Assembly: GCA_030145195.1 (NCBI GenBank)
Contig: JAQYVY010000013.1
Location: 1 to 64,000, forward strand
Direction of reading: 5' to 3'
DNA: 64,000 nucleotides
DNA from: Desulfuromonadales bacterium
GTDB taxonomy: Bacteria > Desulfobacterota > Desulfuromonadia > Desulfuromonadales > BM103
Below the pieces are notes generated by a model, which did not search any database, was not told the origin of the DNA, and saw nothing but the letters and a program-made list of their open reading frames with translations. Positions 33,630 to 43,072 of this stretch are shown piece by piece. Numbering within the stretch: the stretch's first letter is position 1; every line of letters begins with the position of its first letter. A program made the translations under genes and the position numbers.

Positions 33630-33776
33630 TTTTAAACCTCCGTATTTTTCATTCCGTGCAACTTCGAAAAAAGGGGTCAGCCTTCTCCCCAAGCTACCAG
33701 AGTTATATCTTATCATTCAATACGTTACATAAGATACCAGCGCCTCTCTTAGTAATGTGTCACGGAACTTTTTCTG

Positions 33777-34568
33777 TCAGACGACAATCCGCCGCACCAT
33801 CAAGGCAATCGCCAGCGGCAACAGCAGGAGCGTGGCGACCAGCAGATAGAGGAGGCTGAACCAGAGATCCCCCGACCAGACGTGCAGACTGCAGCCGCGG
33901 GCCAGTGTCACCAGGTGGGTCAGCGGCAGGAACTGCGCCAGAACCTGGGCCCAATTCGGCAGGTTCTGCAAGGGAAAGAAGGTGCCGCTAAAGAGGAACA
34001 TCGGCGTGATGCCGAGAAAGATAGGCAGGTTAAACATTTCGATCCCCGGCACCAGGGCGGTGCAAATCATCCCCAGCGCGGCGAACAAGAGACCGCCGAG
34101 CAACGCCAGCGGGATCAAGAGCAGCGTGCCGGGAAACGAGAAGAAACCGCAGAGCGAGATCACGCATGTCATCAGGGTTACGGCGATGACCGACTTGGTC
34201 GCCGCCCAGAGCATCTCGCCAAGGATAATTTCTTCAAGGTTGAGCGGCGTCGCCAGTAGCGCATCGAAGGTCTTTTGATAATACATGCGCACAAAACTGT
34301 TATAGGTGGTCTCAAAAAAAGCATTGTACATAATCGCCACCGAAACCAGCCCCGGGGCGATAAAGGTTGTGTAGGAGATTTTTTCGCCACCGTACTCCAG
34401 CTCGCCAACCATCACCGCAAGACCGACGCCGAAGGCGAGAATATAGAGCAAGGGTTCGAGCAGCGGTGGCACGAAAGAGATCTTCCAGTTCTGCCGATAG
34501 ATGGAAAAATTGCGCTGCCAGACCCTTAACGACCGGGCGCTTATCTGCGAGGGAGTGGGCCACTTCAT
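33777..34568 (-). CDS. ABC-2 type transporter permease
   Basis: This 263-residue permease has six hydrophobic segments, such as LLYILAFGVGLAVMVGEL (about 40) and LLLIPLALLGGLLFAALGM (about 155), and the NodJ-type sequence FLFSGTFFPLQNLPNWAQ. With its ATPase partner (start overlaps by four bases) it forms an exporter of the NodIJ/DrrAB type. The substrate may be a lipid, glycolipid or drug. Confidence 0.9.
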   Translation of the reverse strand: MKWPTPSQISARSLRVWQRNFSIYRQNWKISFVPPLLEPLLYILAFGVGLAVMVGELEYGGEKISYTTFIAPGLVSVAIMYNAFFETTYNSFVRMYYQKTFDALLATPLNLEEIILGEMLWAATKSVIAVTLMTCVISLCGFFSFPGTLLLIPLALLGGLLFAALGMICTALVPGIEMFNLPIFLGITPMFLFSGTFFPLQNLPNWAQVLAQFLPLTHLVTLARGCSLHVWSGDLWFSLLYLLVATLLLLPLAIALMVRRIVV

Positions 34569-35473
34569 TCGCGCAACTCCCGTCCGGTCAGATTCAGGAA
34601 GAGGTCTTCAAGACCCGCCGGGCGCAGCATGCACCCTTCGGCCCGCACCTCGCGGGTCAGCTTGAGAAAGAGTTCATCACCGTGGTCGAGATAGACCAAC
34701 AGACGACTGCCAAGGTCTTCGACCCGGCACTTCTCCCGAGCCAGAAAATCACGCAGCGGCTGGTCCGGATCGGCAATCTCCAGCACCGAATGCCCCACCC
34801 TTTCCTGCACCAGCGCAGCGGGTTTGCCTTCGACCAGAATCCGGCCATGATCAACGATCACCAACCGATCGCACAGCCGCTCGGCCTCTTCCATGTAATG
34901 TGTCGTGAGTAGAATCGTTAGCCCCTGCTTTTTCAACTCGGCGAGCTTTTCCCACAACAGTTGCCGGCTCTGCGGGTCGAGCCCGGTGGTCGGCTCGTCA
35001 AGAATGAGCAGTTCGGGCTGGTTAACCAGCGCGCGGGCCAGCATTAGGCGCCGCTTCAAGCCGCCAGAGAGGACCATAATTTTATCTTTAGCGCGGTTTT
35101 GCAGAGCAAAAAAACCGAGCAACTCATCGGCTCTGCGTTCGGCCTCTGGCTTGGGAATCGCAAAGTACCGGGCGTAGCCGATCAGGTTGTCGCGCACGCT
35201 CAGGTCGGGATCAAGGGAATCCTCCTGCTGGCAGATGCCGATGCGCCGCTTGATCTCGCGCAGGCCCTTATCGATATCGAGGCCGAACACTTCCAGCAGC
35301 CCGGAGTCACGTGGCGTGTAGCCATAAAGCATGCGGATGGTCGAGGTTTTTCCGGCGCCGTTCGGACCAAGCAGGCCGAAACACTCGCCCGACTGCACAT
35401 CGAAGGAGATGCCATCGACAGCGGTCAAGGTACCGTAGTTTTTACGCAGGGATTCAACCTTAAGGATAGGCAT
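34565..35473 (-). CDS. ABC transporter ATP-binding protein (NodI-like)
   Basis: From ATG 35473 (MPILKVESLRKNYG), the 302-residue ATPase has Walker A GPNGAGKTST, signature LSGGLKRRL, Walker B LLILDEPTTGLDP and the switch His in LTTHYMEEAE. A C-terminal domain (200-302, LEIADPDQPLRDFL) is as in NodI/CcmA-like export ATPases. It overlaps the permease by four bases. The frame start at 35548 is rejected because the N-terminal extension is unlike the family. Confidence 0.93.
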   Translation of the reverse strand: MPILKVESLRKNYGTLTAVDGISFDVQSGECFGLLGPNGAGKTSTIRMLYGYTPRDSGLLEVFGLDIDKGLREIKRRIGICQQEDSLDPDLSVRDNLIGYARYFAIPKPEAERRADELLGFFALQNRAKDKIMVLSGGLKRRLMLARALVNQPELLILDEPTTGLDPQSRQLLWEKLAELKKQGLTILLTTHYMEEAERLCDRLVIVDHGRILVEGKPAALVQERVGHSVLEIADPDQPLRDFLAREKCRVEDLGSRLLVYLDHGDELFLKLTREVRAEGCMLRPAGLEDLFLNLTGRELRE

Positions 35474-35681
35474 GGGGTGTCTGTCTCTCTGGGAGGTCGG
35501 GCTGTTGCTGTACTTTAGGATTTTACGCCGATGGGAGGGAGATGACAAGTTGGGAGGTGGGTGTTAAACCCCGAGATTTGCCTTTCCTGAGCCTCTTAAA
35601 AGGTTACGGCAATGCCAACCCTAGAATAGGTATTATGTCCCCCCGTTGCCCAACCATCTGCAAAGCATATCAAGCGAACCA

Positions 35682-36047
35682 TCAACGCTGGGGTTTCTCC
35701 ATGGGTTGATAGGGAATCTCTTTAAAGGAAATTTTGTAATTGGTTGGTTTTTCTCTTTGTAGCTCAATGCCACAATGGGCGCATTGTTTTTTGCTCCGGA
35801 GTCCACCGTATGCATGCCCACATTTCGGACAAGGGGTATGTTGAACCCAGTACCAAATTCTGAGATGAGCGACAATAGGGATGATAAGAGCAATTAACTG
35901 TGTGTGCTTGCCTAAAATCGTCGACGTTGACATTGAGAGGAGGAGTGCGAGCGTAGCCAGAGAGCACATGCTGACAATGAGGAGTTTTTCTCTTCGCCAA
36001 ATTTCAGCGAAACCACGTTGCAGGTTTTCATCCTGTTGATGCGTCAT
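35682..36047 (-). CDS. small membrane protein with zinc ribbon
   Basis: The 121-residue protein has two membrane segments (about 22-42 and 48-64) and a C-terminal zinc ribbon (PCPKCGHAYGG, then CAHCGIEL). AGGAAGG precedes the ATG. Function unknown. It stands alone. Confidence 0.65.
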   Translation of the reverse strand: MTHQQDENLQRGFAEIWRREKLLIVSMCSLATLALLLSMSTSTILGKHTQLIALIIPIVAHLRIWYWVQHTPCPKCGHAYGGLRSKKQCAHCGIELQREKPTNYKISFKEIPYQPMEKPQR

Positions 36048-36504
36048 ATAACCTTCCTATGGACCAGTTAAAGTGATTGTACCATTCAAAATTTTTACGC
36101 CAAAGCCTTTGGGTACCTGATACCCGATTAGCTCTTGCCCCCTTAATTTCCTGCCACCTGGTGCGTGTTTTATTCTCTAAACGTCGCACCACAGAGCTCA
36201 AGGTGAAGCCCACCGCCTGTCAAGCCATTGCAACAATTCTACCAAGGTAGCGTCACTCAATTCATCAACAGCGCAAGCTAAAATAGCACGAACCTCTGAG
36301 ATATACACCCCTTGCCCACTATTGAGAATGGCAGCATCACTCACATCGAAAACAGCTCTGACTGCTCCGGGGCAACCACCATTCCAGCGCGGACCGGGTT
36401 CAAGGGCAAAGCTGCAGTCAATTGCCGCCCCCGACCGGGGTCCCATCTCAAACTCCGAAAAGCAGCAGACGAACAGGTCTACCTCAACAACAACCGCCTC
36501 CAAA
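36048..36504. other. intergenic/decayed region before the phosphoethanolamine-transferase fragment
   Basis: Open frames on both strands (for example 36198-36503 minus and 36312-36521 plus) overlap here but none shows a family. The plus frame continues without break into the sulfatase-like fragment, suggesting decayed coding sequence. No promoter or RNA gene identified. Confidence 0.4.
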
Positions 36505-36834
36505 ATGCCAGTGGCCTATGACGGTGCCGTACTCGAACCCTTCGACAAGATTATGCAAGACCCTGCTGAGCGCAAATTTATCGTCGTGCATCTACTCGGC
36601 ACGCATATGAATTACCAGTACCGTTACCCTGATAATTTCGTTAAGTATGTCACCTCAGAAGGGGCAACTCAGTGGTTGGATCAAGCTCAGCTTGAGCTGT
36701 ACAACCCTTATGATGTTCATTCCTTAAGAAATCTTGCAAAAGACCCCCTGGAAACCGGCCAACATGAGGCTGACACTGTTTTAATCTCTTATGCGGGGCA
36801 CACCCACAATAGCATTCCGAACCAACGGCTTTAA
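36505..36834 (+). pseudogene. phosphoethanolamine transferase (EptA/CptA-like) fragment
   Basis: The frame includes LEPFDKIMQDPAERKFIVVH, then LLGTHMNYQYRYPDNF, which matches the conserved K-FIV-HLLGTH...RYP-F segment of sulfatase-fold phosphoethanolamine transferases that modify lipid A. The N-terminal membrane domain, the catalytic Thr region and the C-terminal HSE(D) part are absent, and YNPYD leads into unrelated residues, so only an internal piece remains. It lies next to an OmpR/HK pair, the usual neighbour of eptA (pmrAB), suggesting loss of a lipid A-modifying unit. Confidence 0.7.
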
Positions 36835-36874
36835 ACTCAGCTCAAAACGACAAAAATATCCAGAGAAACTCAAC

Positions 36875-36890
36875 ATTACATACATGTAAT
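36875..36890. promoter_or_regulatory. palindrome ATTACATACATGTAAT
   Basis: A two-fold symmetric site, ATTACAT and ATGTAAT around AC, lies about 280 bases upstream of the response-regulator start and about 90 upstream of the branched terminator. It could be an operator of the two-component system or of a small RNA ending at the terminator. No -10 is clear. Confidence 0.35.
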
Positions 36891-36976
36891 CTGGAGGTAA
36901 GCTTTACGTAATCTAGATCAGGTAGAGTCTGTCACCACAACAAAGACACTCTTCAAGAAAAGAACCAGCTTCCCTT

Positions 36977-37041
36977 GAGCACCTGTGGCCTCCTGATGTC
37001 GGTCGAGAGACCGGACAACCAATCACAGGTGCTCTTTTTTT
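36977..37041 (+). terminator. branched intrinsic terminator (possible small RNA 3' end)
   Basis: GAGCACCTGTG (36977-36987) pairs with CACAGGTGCTC (37024-37034), followed by seven T. Inside the loop a second hairpin forms, GGTC/GACC around GAGA. No complete gene reads into it on this strand except the decayed fragment ending at 36834, so it may end a short non-coding RNA starting after 36840. Confidence 0.7.
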
Positions 37042-37165
37042 AAATTTGTCCCCCTCCCCAGTTTGAACCGCCGATTGAAATTTACTACCAATGCAGGGCA
37101 TGATTGAATATGGTGGTTCTTTAAGCACGAGTAAACTTCTTCACTGACCCCTGAGGTGATCTGTC

Positions 37166-37843
37166 TTGCGCATACTATTCATTGAAGATGATTCGAACAT
37201 TGCCGCCTTTGTCGTCAACGGCCTGGAATCCAGCGGATATGCCGTTGATCATGTCTCCGATGGCGAGAATGGTCTGCACATGGCTTTGTCCGAGCCTTAC
37301 GATTTGGCGGTCATTGATCTGATGCTACCGAAGTTGGACGGCTTCTCCGTAATTGAAAGCCTGAGGGCTAAAAAGAGCAACCTGCCCATCCTCATCCTCA
37401 GTGCAAAACGGTCGGTTGATGATCGGGTTAAGGGCCTGCAGCTTGGCAGCGACGATTATCTGACCAAGCCCTTTTCTTTCTCGGAGCTTTTAGCCAGGAT
37501 CCAGGCCTTGATCCGTCGCTCCAGCGGCGTGGCGGAGCCAACCTCACTGACCGTTGGCGGCCTGACCATGCACCTTCTGACCCGAGAAATCACCCGAGAC
37601 GGACAGGTGATAAACCTGCAACCTGCTGAGTTTTCCCTGCTTGAATATCTGATGCGAAGTGCTGGCAGAGTTGTGTCAAAAACCATGATCATGGAACACG
37701 TGTGGAACTACAATTTCGACCCCCAAACCAATGTGGTCGAAGTCCGGATGTGTCGGCTGCGCGACAAGGTAGACAAGGAGTTCAGCACCAAACTCATCCA
37801 TACGGTTCGTGGAGTTGGTTATGTCCTCAAAGCAGAACTTTGA
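37166..37843 (+). CDS. OmpR-family response regulator
   Basis: The 225-residue protein has a receiver domain (IEDD at 6-9, phospho-Asp in LAVIDLMLPKLDG, Lys in DDYLTKPFSF) and a winged-helix output domain (about 130-222, ending IHTVRGVGYVL). It starts at TTG 37166 after a GAGGTG site. The kinase gene overlaps its end by 23 bases. The adjacent eptA-like remnant suggests an envelope-stress or PmrA/CusR-like role; the target genes are unknown. Confidence 0.95.
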   Translation: MRILFIEDDSNIAAFVVNGLESSGYAVDHVSDGENGLHMALSEPYDLAVIDLMLPKLDGFSVIESLRAKKSNLPILILSAKRSVDDRVKGLQLGSDDYLTKPFSFSELLARIQALIRRSSGVAEPTSLTVGGLTMHLLTREITRDGQVINLQPAEFSLLEYLMRSAGRVVSKTMIMEHVWNYNFDPQTNVVEVRMCRLRDKVDKEFSTKLIHTVRGVGYVLKAEL

Positions 37844-39284
37844 TTTTTACAAAACCCTCTCGTTTCGGTTGACGCTCCTTTATACGGGCCTCTTTGCCGT
37901 TTCCATCGTCATTGTCTTCTACTCGATTTATGCAATGACGGTGATCGCTCTGGAGACGCACAACAACACGAATCTGCTTGAGAACGTTGAAGAGTTTGCC
38001 TTGATTCTTGAGGAGCAGGGTTTTGAATCACTGGTCGATGAAGTGTATTGGGAAGCGAAAACCGAGGGCGAGGACACGCTCTTCTTCCGCCTGTTTGACA
38101 GTAACGGCAGGGGCTTGTTAACAACCAACATATCGACATGGGGAGCGCTTGAAAGTGGCCCGGCGGTCGTGCAAAAACACCAAGCTCAGCTTGAACCGGT
38201 CTTCACCACAATAACGCCGCCGCATCGCGAATTTGAAGCCAGGGTGGTCGTTGCGTCCCTGGGAGATGGCCTGATTATTCAAATCGGGAAATCCCTGGCA
38301 GAACAAGAGGAATACCTGACAGCTTTCGGCAAAATTTTTGGCATAGTCACACCCATCATGATTATCATTGCCGCCCTGATTGGTTGGTTCATGGCCCGTA
38401 AGGCGATGGTGGGGGTCGAAGAAGTCACCCAGACGGCTTTTCGAATTGCTAAAGGAGAGTACACGCAGCACATACCGGTCAAGTCTCGCGGACTTGAAAT
38501 TGAACGTCTGGCGGCGGCGTTCAACTATATGTCAGAACGGATCCATGCTTTGATTAATGGACTCCATGAAGTCACAGACAACATTGCGCATGACCTGCGC
38601 AGCCCGTTAACCAGCTTGCGCGGGACCGCCGAAATGGCTTTGATCAATGGCAAAACCATCGATGATTATCAATTTATGGCGGCAAACACCGTCGAGGAAT
38701 GTGATCGACTAATAGCAATGATCAACATCATGCTTGATATTTCTGAAGCGGAAGCAGGGGCCAGTAAATTAGAGGTCGAAGAGATCGATTTGACGCAAGA
38801 GGTTAAACGGGCCTGTGACCTCTACTTGCCACTTGCGGAGGAAAAAGAGTTATCGCTAAGCCTGCAAGCACCGACAAGTTGCCAGCTCAAAGCTGACCGC
38901 AAAAAAATTCAACGTCTTATCAGTAACTTGCTGGACAACGCGCTGAAATACACGCCTGCAGGTGGCGCTGTTAACATTAGAGTGAAGCGCAACGGTTCCA
39001 CACTGGAATTTGCCGTAGAAGACAACGGGGTCGGGATCGAGAAAAAAGATCTGGAGCACATTTTCCAACGATTCTTCAGGTGCGACCAAAGTCGTTCTCA
39101 GGAAGGCAGTGGCCTCGGACTCAGTCTGGCTCAGGCGATTGTCCATGCTCATGGCGGCAAGCTTCAGGTCTCCAGCACGCTCGGCTCCGGCAGCTGCTTT
39201 ACGGCAACCTTCCCAATATCGGAAGGCAACGTGCTCACGCCTGAATCAATGGGCTCATTGCTGGCAGAGGGCACAATTCTTTGA
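37821..39284 (+). CDS. sensor histidine kinase (HAMP, HisKA, HATPase)
   Basis: From ATG 37821, the 487-residue kinase has two membrane segments (about 15-38 and 166-190), a periplasmic sensor region between, a HAMP domain (ARKAMVGVEEVTQTAFRIAK), the H box VTDNIAHDLRSPLTSLRG with its phospho-acceptor His, and HATPase N (LISNLLDNALKYTP), G1 (VEDNGVGI) and G2 (GSGLGLSLA) boxes. It overlaps the regulator gene, and both are co-translated. GTG 37809 is a less likely start. Confidence 0.95.
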   Translation: MSSKQNFDFYKTLSFRLTLLYTGLFAVSIVIVFYSIYAMTVIALETHNNTNLLENVEEFALILEEQGFESLVDEVYWEAKTEGEDTLFFRLFDSNGRGLLTTNISTWGALESGPAVVQKHQAQLEPVFTTITPPHREFEARVVVASLGDGLIIQIGKSLAEQEEYLTAFGKIFGIVTPIMIIIAALIGWFMARKAMVGVEEVTQTAFRIAKGEYTQHIPVKSRGLEIERLAAAFNYMSERIHALINGLHEVTDNIAHDLRSPLTSLRGTAEMALINGKTIDDYQFMAANTVEECDRLIAMINIMLDISEAEAGASKLEVEEIDLTQEVKRACDLYLPLAEEKELSLSLQAPTSCQLKADRKKIQRLISNLLDNALKYTPAGGAVNIRVKRNGSTLEFAVEDNGVGIEKKDLEHIFQRFFRCDQSRSQEGSGLGLSLAQAIVHAHGGKLQVSSTLGSGSCFTATFPISEGNVLTPESMGSLLAEGTIL

Positions 39285-39334
39285 GCCATTCTAGCGATGC
39301 AAAAGTCATCACCCGCGACTAGAGAGATACGCGC

Positions 39335-41173
39335 ATGTTTTTGAAAATTTCCCGTTTGAAAAGAGAGCTAACGCTTGCTTTAATTTTAATCCTCGCCCCC
39401 ACAGTGCCCGTCTGGGCTGGTTTTATACAAAAGATTAGTGCGGACATGACTGTCAAATCGGCCTATCTGGTTGCGGCAGTAGAGGATATGTGGCTAATTG
39501 ATGCTGATGCCAAGGCGGGTGTCCAGGTCGGTGATCTGTTCACCGTCATCCACAAGGGTGAGCCAATTATTCATCCGGTGACCAAGGAAACAATCGGCTG
39601 GAGGGACGAAGTCAGCGGCGTCCTACGGGTGACCAAGGTCAAGTCTGGCTACTCATACACCGAAGTTGTCAGTGGCTCGGGACCGTTCAAGTTTGGCACC
39701 AAAGTCAAACGCTTCGCCAATCTCCCGGCAACCTTCTGGGATTATACAGAACAGGGGGAAGCTGTTTTTATTGATCTGCAAAAGACTCTGACAGAACTGG
39801 ACTGGGTGACTTATAGTGCCGCCCAGCAAACCAGACCCGAGGTTCCCGCGGTTGAGCCCGAGAGCCCTTATGGCCTCCTGTTCATACTCACCGATCATGG
39901 CCTGGCGGTCAAAGACACCAAGCTCCAACCGATCCGCTTCTATCGTTCGCAGGAACTGACCAGAGTGCCAAGGGTTGCGACGCAGAGAACAACAGCGACA
40001 CCCGCACTGTTGACGGTAATCTCAACCGTCGAGACTATTCCGCAAGCGACAGGAATAGTCGTCGCCCCGCCTCAAGGCATCACAATGCCCGGCAATAGAA
40101 GCAGCGGGTTTGCTAACGGACTATTACCCAACAGGCTACAGGCCCAACGCGGCGGCCTGATCTTCAACCAGATGAGCAACAAGGCTGGAGTTTGGCACGG
40201 ACCGCGTATGCACGGCCAGCCGATCGGGGTTGACGTTGGTGATTTTGACGGCGACGGCAAGAATGATATTGCTATCTGCTTCAAAGACCGCCTGGTCGTG
40301 GCTAAGATCGAGCAAGGTCAGTTCACACCACTGGCCGACTATGCCTTCGGCGTCTACGGCGACGCCTTAAGCCTTGACGTCATGGATCTGAACAACGATG
40401 GTCGTTTGGAGTTCTATGTCTCGGTGGTGTTGATGAATTCAGTCAGGTCAGTCGTTCTTGAGCTTCAGGGCAAGAAGCTGGTTCGAGTGATAGCACAGGT
40501 GCCTTACTTTCTGCGCAAGATCCAGCTGGGGAGTGAGGGCTACGTCCTGCTCGGCCAAGAGCTCAATCCAAACTTACTGGAACATGACAAGGATCTGGCC
40601 GGTCCAATTTTCCGGGTCAGTCGGGAAGGCAACCACCTGCAAAGGGCCGGTGACGTCGTTCTGCCAAACACCTTGACCCTCTACGGTTTCGTGCCATTTG
40701 AGAGTGCAGGTCGACCATTAATCGCCAATATCAATATCAATAGCAGGCTTCAGGCACTGGAAATGGGTGGGGCTTCAATCTGGGAAAGTTTTGAACACTT
40801 CGGTGGCTCTGAAGCGTCTTTCGAACGCCCGGATGGACTCTATGAGATGGGCAGCCGCTATGCCTTCCTCAAGACTCGAATCGAGCGCGGACCGAACCAG
40901 ACGGTATTGGTCCCGGTCAATGAGGGCAATCACCTGTTCGGCGCGTTTCGACAGTACAACAACAGTCACTTGCGTGCCGTTGCCTTTGACGGCTACGCCA
41001 TGGTGGAACGTTGGCGAACCAAGCCGCAGGGTGGCTACCTGGCCGACTTCCGGTTGGCCGATGCTGACAATGACGGTACCGACGAAATCGTCATGCTGGT
41101 CATGTTCTCTCACGGCAGCAGGTTAAGGACCAGGGACGGCAACACGACTCTGTTGATTTATGAAATGCAATGA
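39335..41173 (+). CDS. VCBS/FG-GAP-repeat exported protein
   Basis: The 612-residue protein has a signal peptide (LTLALILILAPTVPVWA), an N-terminal domain (30-150), a Pro/Ser/Thr-rich linker (170-260) and a beta-propeller with Ca-binding loops: VDVGDFDGDGKNDIAI, LDVMDLNNDGRLEFYV and ADADNDGTDEIVMLV. Such propellers act extracellularly or at the outer membrane. It follows the two-component pair by 50 bases and may be co-regulated. Function not known. Confidence 0.8.
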   Translation: MFLKISRLKRELTLALILILAPTVPVWAGFIQKISADMTVKSAYLVAAVEDMWLIDADAKAGVQVGDLFTVIHKGEPIIHPVTKETIGWRDEVSGVLRVTKVKSGYSYTEVVSGSGPFKFGTKVKRFANLPATFWDYTEQGEAVFIDLQKTLTELDWVTYSAAQQTRPEVPAVEPESPYGLLFILTDHGLAVKDTKLQPIRFYRSQELTRVPRVATQRTTATPALLTVISTVETIPQATGIVVAPPQGITMPGNRSSGFANGLLPNRLQAQRGGLIFNQMSNKAGVWHGPRMHGQPIGVDVGDFDGDGKNDIAICFKDRLVVAKIEQGQFTPLADYAFGVYGDALSLDVMDLNNDGRLEFYVSVVLMNSVRSVVLELQGKKLVRVIAQVPYFLRKIQLGSEGYVLLGQELNPNLLEHDKDLAGPIFRVSREGNHLQRAGDVVLPNTLTLYGFVPFESAGRPLIANININSRLQALEMGGASIWESFEHFGGSEASFERPDGLYEMGSRYAFLKTRIERGPNQTVLVPVNEGNHLFGAFRQYNNSHLRAVAFDGYAMVERWRTKPQGGYLADFRLADADNDGTDEIVMLVMFSHGSRLRTRDGNTTLLIYEMQ

Positions 41174-41209
41174 AAGGGCAGTGAAGAGTGATGCGTAACG
41201 GAGTGAGGG

Positions 41210-42391
41210 CTAAAAGCTCCAGCGGAGTCGCCCGGAGAGGAGATCGGTCGGTGCCGCGCCAAACAGGCTGTGATCACTGCCGTTGAAGTGCTGCCAGACC
41301 AGCAACAGCTCCCAGTCGTCGGCAAGCGAGATCGCGTTGCTGGCAATAGCGTAGAGAGACCCGTCATCATAGGCACTGACGGCCAGAGTCTGCCGACTGA
41401 GCGCAGTGACATCAAACCCCAACTCGGCGTAGCCGGTCCAACGGGTGAAACTGAGGGTCTTTGCCGTGAGTGCTCGGTTCAGATACAGCAGTGAACTGAC
41501 CGGCTCAACCGGGCTGTCAATATAGAGTAGAGCCGTCCTCCCGGCCAAGTTGCGCCGACCACCAAAGCTGTAATCGAGATCAAGCGTGGCAACAGTCACC
41601 CGCCGTTGTTCTTCGCCCTGCCACCAGCTCTGGTCCGGATCAAATCTGCTGACTTCTCCACGCAGGCCGGCACCGAGAACACTGCCAGCAAACCCCAAAC
41701 CCAGCACCCGGTTCACATTATTTTTCCCGGCCAACAGCTGAATATCATAACCGCCCGCATTGAACTGATAGCGCCCGGCCAAGCTGGTCGCATCCCAATT
41801 ATCTCCGAACGCCCAGACCATTTCTGCCCGCGAAGCAAAACCGAGGTCACGACCGAACAGTAGCGCATCAGTTCCTGGGCGCTCTTCGTAATCGAAATCA
41901 AACATTGAGTAAGAGTTAAACAAATCGTTCGGATTCCACAACACCGCCATGCCCCAACCGATGCGGTGGCGACCGAAGCGGAGCTGATTATCGCCAGGTT
42001 GCCAGTCAAGGTAAAGTCGGTCCAGGCTGCTGTTGCCAACAACGTCACCATGCTCCGACCAGTTTTTGGAAAGATCCCAATAACCCGGATCAGAGGAAAT
42101 CACCTTGTCGAACGCTGGGAAATCAAGATTGTCGCCGGAAATGACCCGGTTGCGCATCCCCGCAGCCAGTGCCAATTCAGGCATCGGCCGATACTCCAGG
42201 TTGAACCGCTGCTGAAGCAGATGATTGACCTTTTCACCGCCTGCCTCCGGGAGGTTCACCTCCATCAGGTATTTCACGTAGCCACCGAAAGAGAGTGGAC
42301 TCTCCGGTGCGACCCCTGGAACCTGGGCCTGTCCCACAAAAGCTGGCAGACAGGCACAGACCAGCAGGAGAAAAAGTCGCAAGCCATTCAC
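41210..42391 (-). CDS. outer-membrane beta-barrel protein of the Lol-like operon
   Basis: The 393-residue protein has a signal peptide (LRLFLLLVCACLPAFVGQAQ) and alternating beta strands ending in LSGRLRWSF, a typical barrel C-terminus. Strand blocks such as RLYLDWQPGDNQLRFGRHRI and WGMAVLWNPNDLFN resemble DUF1302/alginate-type porins. It is last in a five-gene operon; its start overlaps the ATPase stop (ATGA). It probably receives or anchors what the transporter moves. Confidence 0.85.
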   Translation of the reverse strand: MNGLRLFLLLVCACLPAFVGQAQVPGVAPESPLSFGGYVKYLMEVNLPEAGGEKVNHLLQQRFNLEYRPMPELALAAGMRNRVISGDNLDFPAFDKVISSDPGYWDLSKNWSEHGDVVGNSSLDRLYLDWQPGDNQLRFGRHRIGWGMAVLWNPNDLFNSYSMFDFDYEERPGTDALLFGRDLGFASRAEMVWAFGDNWDATSLAGRYQFNAGGYDIQLLAGKNNVNRVLGLGFAGSVLGAGLRGEVSRFDPDQSWWQGEEQRRVTVATLDLDYSFGGRRNLAGRTALLYIDSPVEPVSSLLYLNRALTAKTLSFTRWTGYAELGFDVTALSRQTLAVSAYDDGSLYAIASNAISLADDWELLLVWQHFNGSDHSLFGAAPTDLLSGRLRWSF

Positions 42392-43071
42392 TGCACCCTA
42401 TCCTCCTTGATTATACCGTCCTCAAAGACGATCACCCGCCGGGCCCGTTCGATCACTCGCGGATCATGGGTTGAGAAGATAAAGGTCACCCCTTCCTTCT
42501 CGTTGAGTTGCTGCATGATGTCGAGCAGATCGCGCGTGGTGACGGCATCCAGGTTTGCGGTCGGTTCGTCAGCCAGCACAAACTTCGGCTTGGGCGCCAG
42601 CGCTCTGGCAACAGCCACTCGCTGCTGCTGCCCCCCTGAAAGCTTGCCGGGCACACAGTTCAGACGATCGCCGAGGCCTACGTCGTTAAGCAGTTGTAGC
42701 GATCGGGTCGCACACTCCACATGGCTACGCCCTTGAAGCTGCATAACAAATTCAACATTCTCCTTTGCAGTGAGCACCGGCAGCAAGCTGAAGTCCTGAA
42801 AGATAAAGCCGATGTTGTCGCGGCGGAAGCTGATCAACTCCTTATCACCCAAGGCCGTAATATCAGAATCGTCAATCCGCACCGTGCCCGAACTCGGGCG
42901 GTCGATCCCGCCGAGCATATTCAACAGCGTGGTCTTGCCGGAACCAGACGGCCCCATCACCGCGACAAACTCGCCCGGCTTGACCTCAAGCGACACATTA
43001 TTGACCGCAGTAATCGGGAAATCGGTGTCAGGATTATAAATTCTGGTCAACTGATCAACGACGATACTCAT
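42388..43071 (-). CDS. LolD/MacB-type ABC ATPase
   Basis: From ATG 43071 (MSIVVDQLTRIY), the 227-residue ATPase has Walker A GPSGSGKTTLLN, signature LSGGQQQRVAVARAL, Walker B FVLADEPTANLD and switch His in FSTHDPRV. It matches LolD/MacB/FtsE-like ATPases. It starts one base after the permease stop and overlaps the barrel gene by four. The longer frame to 43257 lies within the permease gene and is rejected. Confidence 0.95.
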   Translation of the reverse strand: MSIVVDQLTRIYNPDTDFPITAVNNVSLEVKPGEFVAVMGPSGSGKTTLLNMLGGIDRPSSGTVRIDDSDITALGDKELISFRRDNIGFIFQDFSLLPVLTAKENVEFVMQLQGRSHVECATRSLQLLNDVGLGDRLNCVPGKLSGGQQQRVAVARALAPKPKFVLADEPTANLDAVTTRDLLDIMQQLNEKEGVTFIFSTHDPRVIERARRVIVFEDGIIKEDRVQ

Positions 43072-43072
43072 C

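Noticed and set aside
36198-36503. 101-codon minus frame opposite the eptA-like remnant
   Set aside because: No recognisable motif. The plus-strand frame leads into a clear sulfatase-type sequence, so the minus frame is probably a shadow.
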